Source: Planctomycetota bacterium
GTDB lineage: Bacteria > Planctomycetota > Phycisphaerae > Sedimentisphaerales > Anaerohalosphaeraceae
DNA: 7,144 nucleotides
Assembly: GCA_012519365.1 (NCBI GenBank)
Contig: JAAYQH010000401.1
Span: forward strand, 1 to 7,144
Reading direction: 5' to 3'
Positions within the stretch are counted from its first letter, which is position 1. The number at the start of each line of letters is the position of its first letter. Under the pieces are notes generated by a model. It did not search any database, had not been told where the DNA came from, and worked only from the letters and a program-made list of their open reading frames with translations. A program made the position numbers and the translations under genes. Of this stretch, positions 1 through 5,951 are shown piece after piece.

Positions 1-449
1 ATGCACCGTCGGTGTTTCCCGATTTAGGCTTTACAGCGGCGTTAACATTGGGCGGTGAAAATCGGTATCCTTTGGTGTTGTGTGATGTGTATTCGCGCAA
101 ACGCGCCGGCGTCGGTGGCAAAAAAACCGGTACGCCGATTCTCTATTTCAGAGCACGGACGAACTTTTCAATCCAGGATATGGAAAATTATCCCGAGCAG
201 TCCATTTATTATTATTATGACAATGAAAAGATTTTTGAATTGGGCATGCCGGATACCGGTATAGATCACGAAATCCTGCGTGTCGCTGGGGATCATTTTA
301 TCAAATTTGACGATATGATTCTCAACAAGAATGTGCAGGCGGTTCGTCGGCCGTATCGCGCCGGTTCGTTTATCTTGTGGTCGGCCGGCAAGGACGGCTC
401 GTTCGGCACAGGCGATGATATTTTTAACTTCACGCGTGAAGCCGAATAA
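1..449 (+). CDS. GspG-like minor pseudopilin, C-terminal part (5' truncated by window edge)
   Basis: This reading frame is open from the first bases (codons begin at position 3) and ends at TAA 447-449. A GTG at position 12 could be called as a start, but the protein would then lack the prepilin leader and helix of its paralogues, so I treat the gene as truncated. The visible residues match the C-terminal halves of the genes at 1200 and 2282: an L-V-L-C-D-V-Y segment, then T-G-T-P-I-L-Y-F-R-A, then R-P-Y-R-A-G-S-F-I-L and the terminal S-A-G-K-D-G-S-F-G-T-G-D-D-I-F-N-F. The last block is the acidic loop at the end of GspG-type pseudopilins, where the family binds calcium. The inferred role is a periplasmic pseudopilus subunit anchored in the inner membrane until assembly. 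The next gene begins 51 bp downstream. The family call is solid; the specific subunit role is inferred. Confidence 0.85.
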   Translation, partial: APSVFPDLGFTAALTLGGENRYPLVLCDVYSRKRAGVGGKKTGTPILYFRARTNFSIQDMENYPEQSIYYYYDNEKIFELGMPDTGIDHEILRVAGDHFIKFDDMILNKNVQAVRRPYRAGSFILWSAGKDGSFGTGDDIFNFTREAE

Positions 450-500
450 CCGGTTTCAACAGGTAACAGGCGCAGTGTAAACTTCTCCGAGTTCCGAACG

Positions 501-1073
501 ATGGACTTAAATCGCCGACAATTCGGCTTGACGTTGACGGAAGTGCTGGTGGCATTGGTGGTGCTGCTGATTCTGATGAGCACGGCGCTGCGGATGGGGC
601 AGTATGTCAGAACCCGTTCGGCCATCCAGTTGACCGAGAGTTTGCTCGGTGTGATTGATACGGCGCTGCAGCTGTATTATGAAGAATACCGGGCGTTTCC
701 GCCGGCGGTCCCTGAGGTATCGGAAGCAGGGTTTGAAGCGGCTACAGGAACGTCGATCGCCGTGGACCAGGGGACGGTAGTAAATGAGTATTGGCCCAGT
801 GCTGCGTTGTATTTTATTCTGAATCGAGTCCCCGTGACGCGGGAGATTCTTTCGGCCGTGTCGAAAAATCTGGTTACCGCAAAAGATATCGCCGACCAAC
901 CGATTATTGTGGTACTGGCGGACAGAAATGAACGTGTGATGCTGCTGCGTTTTGTGGATGCCTGGGGCAAGAGTCTATGGTATGAGTACGCCGAGGATGA
1001 TGCTTACCCGCGGGTGATTTCGGCCGGTCCGGATAATACTTTCGGAACCGAGGACGATATTGAGAACAAGTAA
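501..1073 (+). CDS. Compact GspG-like pseudopilin (190 aa) with prepilin leader
   Basis: The leader is M-D-L-N-R-R-Q-F-G, with predicted cleavage after Gly9 giving a mature start L-T-L-T-E (Glu14 is the +5 Glu). A hydrophobic helix follows to about residue 33. E-Y-R-A-F-P-P (62-68) corresponds to the Y-P motif after the long helix of GspG. D-A-W-G-K-S-L-W-Y-E-Y (153-163) matches the D-x-W-G-x-x-x-x-Y stretch of canonical GspG, and the protein ends in S-A-G-P-D-N-T-F-G-T-E-D-D (174-186), the calcium-loop position. Of the GspG-like genes here this is closest in size and layout to a classical major pseudopilin, though somewhat longer than the usual 140-150 residues. Position +1 is Leu rather than the common Phe. 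No convincing Shine-Dalgarno precedes the ATG at 501, and no other in-frame ATG lies close upstream. It probably shares a transcript with its neighbours. Confidence 0.87.
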   Translation: MDLNRRQFGLTLTEVLVALVVLLILMSTALRMGQYVRTRSAIQLTESLLGVIDTALQLYYEEYRAFPPAVPEVSEAGFEAATGTSIAVDQGTVVNEYWPSAALYFILNRVPVTREILSAVSKNLVTAKDIADQPIIVVLADRNERVMLLRFVDAWGKSLWYEYAEDDAYPRVISAGPDNTFGTEDDIENK

Positions 1074-1082
1074 CAAAAGCGC

Positions 1083-1098
1083 GGCAGCGAGAGCTGCC
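1083..1098 (+). other. Short perfect hairpin with GAGA tetraloop in the intergenic gap
   Basis: GGCAGC (1083-1088) and GCTGCC (1093-1098) are exact inverted repeats around a GAGA loop, which fits the stable GNRA tetraloop class. The hairpin begins 9 nt after the stop codon of the pseudopilin gene at 501-1073. No run of T follows, so it is not a standard intrinsic terminator. It could stabilise the upstream mRNA end or mark a processing site inside the operon. Function is inferred only. Confidence 0.35.
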
Positions 1099-1199
1099 CG
1101 TTAAAATGTAAACTTGTGGGTTTCGCAATCCGACAGCTTATGCTATCTGGTTTTTGCGGCGGCACAGCCCACCAGCGGTCGTTGATAAAGGAATAAGCA

Positions 1200-2147
1200 A
1201 TGCAGGACAGGCAAAGACAATTGAAGGCGTTTACGCTGATTGAGCTGCTGACGGTTGTGGCGGTTATTTCGATGCTGATTATGATTTTCAGCGTCGGGAC
1301 GCGTAAGGTCACGATTATCGGCAGAGGCTTGCAACAAAAGTCCGTTTTTCACGCGATGGAGGTGGGGCTGGAACTGTTCAGCGGCGATTTTGAGGCGTAT
1401 CCTGAGTCGGCCGTTCGTGATGCGTCCGGTGTTAAGGTGACTGGCGCCCAGCATGTAGTTGAGGCCTTGCTGGGGCGTGATGAACAGGGATTTGAGCCGC
1501 GTACGGGATGGTATCCGCCGAATGATAAGTTGTATCGTGCGGATGCTCCGGACGATTTGTACACGAATACGGTGGACAGTTTGGCGCGTCGCAAGGGGCC
1601 GTATTTTGATCTCAAATACGGATCGGTCAGCACGATCTATGAGTTGTGGGACAGCAATACGGGGCCTTCTGCGATTTACGATTCCACATCTTCGCCAACG
1701 CCGGTCCAGCGGTCGCCTGTTATTACGGATGTTTTTGAACGCAATGAGACACCCAATGGCCGTCGCGGGATGCCGATTTTGTATTTTAAGGCCGATCCAG
1801 CCAAGGTGTTTCGCATTGATCCGATTACCCGCCAGACAGTTGACGTTCCGACACCCAGCGATTATCGGCAATGGACTTACAATTTTGAGGACAATGGGGC
1901 GGTGCTCGAATTGCCCTGGCTTCGGGATCCGAGCAAGGGCGGGGGGTTGGATTCTAATATTCACTATCAGGACCCGGACGATACCGGAAAGACGCCGGCA
2001 CAGTTGTTTTACGAATTGATCACCAAGCCCGGCGCTGATCCGGATCGCGGGTTCTTCAGGCCGTACAACGAACGAACGTTTATTTTAATTTCTGCCGGCT
2101 GGGACGGCATCTTCGGCACGAAAGATGATATCGTCAACTTTGATTAG
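1200..2147 (+). CDS. Large GspG-like minor pseudopilin (315 aa)
   Basis: ATG 1200 is supported by an AAAGGA Shine-Dalgarno at 1187-1192, 7 nt upstream. The leader ends in L-K-A, with cleavage predicted between Ala10 and Phe11. The mature protein starts F-T-L-I-E (Glu15 = +5) and has a hydrophobic helix to about residue 32. A-Y-P-E-S (66-70) follows the long helix. A large middle region contains R-K-G-P-Y-F-D-L (131-138), T-D-V-F-E (176-180) and G-M-P-I-L-Y-F-K-A (190-198). The C-terminus is F-I-L-I-S-A-G-W-D-G-I-F-G-T-K-D-D-I-V-N-F, the GspG-type acidic loop (298-310). At 315 residues it is about twice the size of classical GspG because of the insert between helix and C-terminal loop. It is paralogous to the gene at 2282 and to the truncated gene at the left edge. 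I infer a specialised pseudopilus subunit; its position in the fibre cannot be told from sequence. Confidence 0.88.
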   Translation: MQDRQRQLKAFTLIELLTVVAVISMLIMIFSVGTRKVTIIGRGLQQKSVFHAMEVGLELFSGDFEAYPESAVRDASGVKVTGAQHVVEALLGRDEQGFEPRTGWYPPNDKLYRADAPDDLYTNTVDSLARRKGPYFDLKYGSVSTIYELWDSNTGPSAIYDSTSSPTPVQRSPVITDVFERNETPNGRRGMPILYFKADPAKVFRIDPITRQTVDVPTPSDYRQWTYNFEDNGAVLELPWLRDPSKGGGLDSNIHYQDPDDTGKTPAQLFYELITKPGADPDRGFFRPYNERTFILISAGWDGIFGTKDDIVNFD

Positions 2148-2281
2148 AGTACCTCGAGTAAACAGTGGTTCGTTTTTCGACACTGATAGACATCGATTTC
2201 ACAAAGAGGGTGGTGGAATGGCCGTCCGGAAAGACAGTGTGACTCTGTGACGTGAGGGTCAATAATTAAAGGACAAGAATA

Positions 2282-3163
2282 ATGGGGAACAACAAAACGA
2301 CAATTCGAGCGTTTACGCTGGTTGAGATGCTGACTACGGTGGCGATTATCGGGATTCTGCTGGCGGTGCTGATACCCGCGTTTAATCAGGTCAGCAAGAC
2401 GGCCACGCGGGTCAAACAGCGGGCGCAGTTTCAAAACATTGAAATCGCCCTCGAAACCTTTCGCTCCGATACCGGCGACTACCCGCCCAGCCATTTTGAT
2501 ACGAGTATCGGCCAATATTCAGCTGCCGAGCGTCTGGCCGAGGCGGTGGTCGGGCGCGATGGGTTCGGCTTTCATCCCGCTTCCCGTTTTTATGAGAGCG
2601 GCAAAGGGGACATCGACGGCGACGGAACCCCGGACCCGGTCGGGCAGGGAACGATTTACAACGCAATTGACGGCGTGATATGCAGCAGCGGTTATGTGCA
2701 GACAGCCGAGGAGAATCGCGCCGTTCGAAAGGGACCGTATCTCGAATTGGAAAATGCCAACGCTGTCCGATTGAGCAATTACGGGGCGATTTATCAGTCG
2801 CTGTGGCAAAAGCAAAACAAACCGCCAAGTCTGGTGCTGGCCGATGTGTTCAAAACGGCCAAATTAACAACCGATCGTAAAACAGGGCGGCCGATTTTAT
2901 ATTATCGTGCCAATCGCCTGAAGACAGGCCATAGTGCAGATACCATAGGGGCCAACACCTATGCTTATGCGGAAGGTAATGTCATTGCGACACTCACAGG
3001 GCAGTCGATTGAAGCAGGTTGGTTTTACAATCGTACGCGGAATCCGAATTTTACTGATCCGCCGCGGCCGTATCGGGCCGAGTCGTTTATCCTGCACAGC
3101 GCCGGCCCGGACGGGGTGTACGGCACGACCGACGATATGTTTAACTTTGATGAAAGGGAGTAA
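2282..3163 (+). CDS. Large GspG-like minor pseudopilin (293 aa) with DxDGDG loop
   Basis: ATG 2282 has an AAAGGA Shine-Dalgarno at 2268-2273. The leader ends T-I-R-A, with cleavage predicted between Ala10 and Phe11 (mature start F-T-L-V-E, Glu15 = +5) and a hydrophobic helix to about residue 33. G-D-Y-P-P-S (65-70) is the GspG-type Y-P motif. D-I-D-G-D-G-T-P-D (110-118) has the acid spacing of an EF-hand-like calcium loop. Shared paralogue motifs are R-K-G-P-Y-L-E-L (149-156), A-D-V-F (187-190) and T-G-R-P-I-L-Y-Y-R-A (201-210). The end is S-A-G-P-D-G-V-Y-G-T-T-D-D-M-F-N-F-D. Gene order and motifs point to duplication of the gene at 1200 or the reverse, followed by strong divergence. It is probably an inner-membrane-anchored, periplasmic pseudopilus subunit. 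The family assignment is firm; substrate and partners are unknown. Confidence 0.88.
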   Translation: MGNNKTTIRAFTLVEMLTTVAIIGILLAVLIPAFNQVSKTATRVKQRAQFQNIEIALETFRSDTGDYPPSHFDTSIGQYSAAERLAEAVVGRDGFGFHPASRFYESGKGDIDGDGTPDPVGQGTIYNAIDGVICSSGYVQTAEENRAVRKGPYLELENANAVRLSNYGAIYQSLWQKQNKPPSLVLADVFKTAKLTTDRKTGRPILYYRANRLKTGHSADTIGANTYAYAEGNVIATLTGQSIEAGWFYNRTRNPNFTDPPRPYRAESFILHSAGPDGVYGTTDDMFNFDERE

Positions 3164-3199
3164 GCCGTTCGGAAATCATCGGGGCGGTTTTTAACAGCG

Positions 3200-3784
3200 A
3201 TGCATAAAAACAGGCGACAATTTGGCCTGACGCTGACCGAGCTTTTGGTAACGATTGCGGTGATGGCGATATTGATGACGCTGGCGGTTCCTGCGGCCAA
3301 GCGGTTGAGCGAGACCTTCCACAGCGGTATCGGTGCACGCGGAATGATCAGTGCTGCACTGAATAACGCTCGGGCCATTGCCGCTCGGGAAGGCACCTAT
3401 GCCGGTATTTGGTTTTATTATGAACCGGCTGAGCAAAAGACTTATATGGTGTTTATTGTTTACGATTCCGAGACGACCCAATTGGCCAACGGCTTTTGTC
3501 CGGTGCCGGGGCGCAAAGCCGCCGCATTGCCCGATGGGATAATCGCCTTGGACAGCAGCAGCGGTCGGAGCAGTTTTCCCGTTGTGTTTAACGCCGCCGG
3601 CAGGTTGGTCATTCATCCGGTTCGGTATCATGGTATTTTGCCGTTTAAGACGCCGACGGAGTCTTATAATTCCGAAGAGGTAATGAGCGTTACGGGGTTT
3701 GTCCTGCGGTCCAACGAGGACTCTGCTTTTTTAGAGATGGTGTTAATCAATCCCTATACCGGCGAGTTGGTTGGTGAAGAATAA
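3200..3784 (+). CDS. GspH/FimT-like pseudopilin (194 aa)
   Basis: The leader M-H-K-N-R-R-Q-F-G is cleaved after Gly9, giving L-T-L-T-E (Glu14 = +5). A hydrophobic helix to about residue 32 ends in A-V-P-A-A. S-A-A-L-N-N-A-R-A-I-A-A-R-E-G (51-65) is the characteristic GspH/FimT stretch after the helix, followed by a beta-rich domain with V-F-N-A-A-G-R-L (129-136) and a closing L-I-N-P-Y-T-G-E-L (182-190). GspH is a minor pseudopilin at the tip region of the type II secretion pseudopilus; FimT is its pilus counterpart. The choice between the two cannot be made here, although the following I- and J-like genes favour a secretion-type set. The start lies 36 bp after the previous stop, with no clear Shine-Dalgarno. 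Residues 5-14 are identical to those of the gene at 501. Confidence 0.85.
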   Translation: MHKNRRQFGLTLTELLVTIAVMAILMTLAVPAAKRLSETFHSGIGARGMISAALNNARAIAAREGTYAGIWFYYEPAEQKTYMVFIVYDSETTQLANGFCPVPGRKAAALPDGIIALDSSSGRSSFPVVFNAAGRLVIHPVRYHGILPFKTPTESYNSEEVMSVTGFVLRSNEDSAFLEMVLINPYTGELVGEE

Positions 3785-3788
3785 AACG

Positions 3789-4640
3789 ATGAAAAATCTG
3801 ACGCGGAATCATTTTGGTTTTTCGCTCATTGAAACGATGCTGGCCGCGGGCATTCTCGGCGTGGGGCTGGTGTTGATTGCAATGGTCTTTCCGGTGGGGA
3901 TTAAACTGACCAGTGTGGCCACTGAACGAACGGTGGGGGCCATAGCGGCGGATGAGGCGTTTGCCAAAATTAAACTATGGGGCTTTCCGAGGACGTGGCC
4001 GACTTTGACAAATCAGACCTGTGCAGATTATAGAGAACTGCTGAATACCCAATATGCCGGATATCCCGGTTGGTCGATCAAGGATATCTCATGGTCGGAG
4101 TTTTTGTATCCCTCTGACGACAATATAGGTCAGCCGCGGGTTTATCATTGGTCGGCCCTGTGTCGCGCGCTGGACGACAAGCAGGTGCAAATTACCGTGT
4201 TTGTGACGCGGAAGGTTGCCGAGAATATCCAGTTTCGCAGTACCATCAATTCTGGGGTAGGTCCTTTGCCCGGTTCTCTCCAAGCGTGGCCATCGCCGGT
4301 GGTGGTGTCCCTGAAATATGACGGCACGCCGCGCGAATTAAAAATAGATGTCTTGTTGTGGGGCGATGAACACGAATTTTTGAGCGGCGGCATGGTTCTG
4401 CTCGAAGATCGAACCGGCAGGCTTTACACGATTGAGCAAGTCCGAGACAGCGACGGTGACGGACAACGAGAAACGCTCGTACTGAGCCAGCCGTGGCAAT
4501 GGCCGGGATATGAATTAAATCCGGATGCGCCGCCGGCCGCGGCGCAAACCAATTTGCGATTTTGGGTTGTGCCGCCGGGGATTGGCAGTTCTCGAAATCC
4601 GGTAATCGCGGTTCGCCAAAAAGTGATGCGAATTGACTAA
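3789..4640 (+). CDS. GspI/PilV-like minor pseudopilin (283 aa)
   Basis: I chose ATG 3789, 4 nt after the previous stop. TTG 3771 or GTG 3774 would extend the protein by five or six residues and overlap the previous gene, and a weak GGTGA at 3773-3777 sits upstream of the ATG. The leader M-K-N-L-T-R-N-H-F-G is cleaved before F-S-L-I-E (Glu15 = +5), and the hydrophobic stretch runs A-A-G-I-L-G-V-G-L-V-L-I-A-M-V-F-P-V. The F-S-L-I-E-T-M-L-A-A-G-I-L style and the place between H- and J-like genes fit GspI/PilV. The protein is about twice the size of usual GspI. D-S-D-G-D-G-Q-R-E (220-228) resembles a calcium-binding loop. W-residue-rich segments occur at 64-70, 95-102 and 236-240. The role is probably in the minor-pseudopilin tip complex. 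Confidence is high for prepilin, moderate for GspI. Confidence 0.82.
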   Translation: MKNLTRNHFGFSLIETMLAAGILGVGLVLIAMVFPVGIKLTSVATERTVGAIAADEAFAKIKLWGFPRTWPTLTNQTCADYRELLNTQYAGYPGWSIKDISWSEFLYPSDDNIGQPRVYHWSALCRALDDKQVQITVFVTRKVAENIQFRSTINSGVGPLPGSLQAWPSPVVVSLKYDGTPRELKIDVLLWGDEHEFLSGGMVLLEDRTGRLYTIEQVRDSDGDGQRETLVLSQPWQWPGYELNPDAPPAAAQTNLRFWVVPPGIGSSRNPVIAVRQKVMRID

Positions 4641-4676
4641 GCAGGGCGGTTTTAATCCAGAAAAATGTGACAACCT

Positions 4677-5783
4677 ATGGGAATAAAGACACACAAGGCG
4701 TTTACGATCATTGAATTGCTGGTGGCGATGGCGCTGGTGGTGATTTTGGTGGCGCTGTCCAGTGTGATTTTTGCAGTGGCCGTGCGGGCGCATCGGATGG
4801 CCGATTCGACCCTTGAGATCTCACGCCGCGCCGAGGTCATCGCAGAGCAGTTGCTCAGCGATGTCCGAGGTCTGCGAAAAGACGCGCCGCTGGCGATCTG
4901 GTTCGAACGCGATGCGACGACAGGCCGGCATTACGATCAGATTCTGTTTTTTGCCAACGGCAATTTTCAGACTATCCATCAGTATGAAGGTAAAACCGTG
5001 TGGGGCAATCTGTCGCGGATTTACTACGGGCATGCCTGGGAAACGCGCTATACGACAGAATCTTTTTTGAAAGGATACTGCCCGTCAATCACGGATTCAG
5101 GTCAGGAGCTGCCCGTTTCTCAATTGCTGTCCCGCCGGGCCCATGTGCTGACGTCGGATTTAAGTTTGCCGGCGTTTCCCGATTCTTCGGGGTTTGTGGA
5201 TAGTTTCAAACCCTTGGCGAACAATACGCTCGAGACTGATCGGTTGTCGCTGACCGAATGGAAAAATCTGTTGGCTGTGTCTCAACAGAATAGTACGGTT
5301 TTTTTGCTTCGCAATTTTTTTAATCAGTCCGACGCGACGACTACCGGCCGACCAATGATCGACAAGACCTTTCCGCAGTCGCTGCATTTGTTGCTGTCGG
5401 AATACATCAGCGCGTTTAAGGTGCAATGGGGCTATACGGCGGAAGACTTGACCCTGAGTGCGCCAGACGATGAGCCGGTGCTGGTTACCGATGCCCAATA
5501 CTTTACGGGGATGCGGTGGTGGCCCAGCGTCGATCCGGCCGGGGACGGATCGGTTGGCTCGGATTTTGATGCGATGGGGGGCGATGAATTTGGTGTTTAT
5601 TTTCAGTTGCCGCGGGGAACCACGCGGAAAGAGTGGTCCCCTTCTATTGTGTGCAGGACCAACGGCGTCTATTTTCGACAGCACTTTTTCCCTCGTGCGC
5701 TGAAGTTTACATTTGTCGTGCACGACAAAAATGGTCTGTTCCCGGATGGCAAGACGTTTACCCAGATCGTGGCCATCAAATAA
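4677..5783 (+). CDS. GspJ/PilW-like minor pseudopilin (368 aa)
   Basis: The leader M-G-I-K-T-H-K-A is cleaved before F-T-I-I-E (Glu13 = +5). A hydrophobic helix follows to about residue 36, then a charged helix with R-R-A-E-V-I-A-E-Q-L-L-S-D-V-R (50-64), the region where GspJ/PilW proteins have R-x-x-x-x-x-x-x-x-x-L-x-x-D-(L/V)-R. The C-terminus P-R-A-L-K-F-T-F-V-V-H-D (339-350) and the following D-G-K-T-F-T-Q-I-V-A-I (357-367) is a typical beta-strand end for this group. At 368 residues it is larger than classical GspJ, with a long unassigned middle (about 115-300). The gene starts 36 bp after the preceding stop without a clear Shine-Dalgarno and is the last gene of the plus-strand run. A GspK-like gene, usual after GspJ, is missing. 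Family confidence is high; exact function is inferred from order. Confidence 0.84.
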   Translation: MGIKTHKAFTIIELLVAMALVVILVALSSVIFAVAVRAHRMADSTLEISRRAEVIAEQLLSDVRGLRKDAPLAIWFERDATTGRHYDQILFFANGNFQTIHQYEGKTVWGNLSRIYYGHAWETRYTTESFLKGYCPSITDSGQELPVSQLLSRRAHVLTSDLSLPAFPDSSGFVDSFKPLANNTLETDRLSLTEWKNLLAVSQQNSTVFLLRNFFNQSDATTTGRPMIDKTFPQSLHLLLSEYISAFKVQWGYTAEDLTLSAPDDEPVLVTDAQYFTGMRWWPSVDPAGDGSVGSDFDAMGGDEFGVYFQLPRGTTRKEWSPSIVCRTNGVYFRQHFFPRALKFTFVVHDKNGLFPDGKTFTQIVAIK

Positions 5784-5951
5784 GCGATGTTGTGAGGGAA
5801 TGCTCTTTGGACAATTAAATAGGCAATGGAATCAGACGCGTAACCGGTCGTCTCAACAGAGCCGATATCCGCCTGCAGTGTGATGGCAGAGGGGGTACGC
5901 CGTGGTGAGCGTGTATGCAAGGTGTTAGGCAAAGCGGCGGATTATGAATGT

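Noticed and set aside
12..449. GTG at 12 as a true start giving a 145-residue protein.
   Set aside because: The frame is open to the window edge, and the product would lack the prepilin leader and helix that its paralogues have.
476..1115. Shared nonamer TGTAAACTT in the gaps before the genes at 501 and 1200 (476-484 and 1107-1115).
   Set aside because: Different distance to the start codons and no surrounding similarity; probably chance.
1140..1196. Eighteen-codon frame ending 3 nt before the start at 1200 and overlapping its Shine-Dalgarno.
   Set aside because: No ribosome binding site of its own and no recognisable peptide; translational coupling cannot be supported.
1143..1964. Long minus-strand open frame (273 codons) opposite the pseudopilin gene at 1200.
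   Set aside because: Arg/Ile/Asn-rich antisense shadow without domain, leader or ribosome binding site; the plus-strand frame has clear prepilin motifs.
2218..2250. Ten-codon open frame (M-A-V-R-K-D-S-V-T-L) with a purine-rich stretch upstream, before the gene at 2282.
   Set aside because: Very short, no run of regulatory codons, no attenuator stem following it; most likely chance.
3771..3788. TTG 3771 or GTG 3774 as the start of the GspI/PilV-like gene.
   Set aside because: ATG 3789 gives a normal ten-residue leader and avoids overlap with the preceding gene; the longer forms are possible but less likely.
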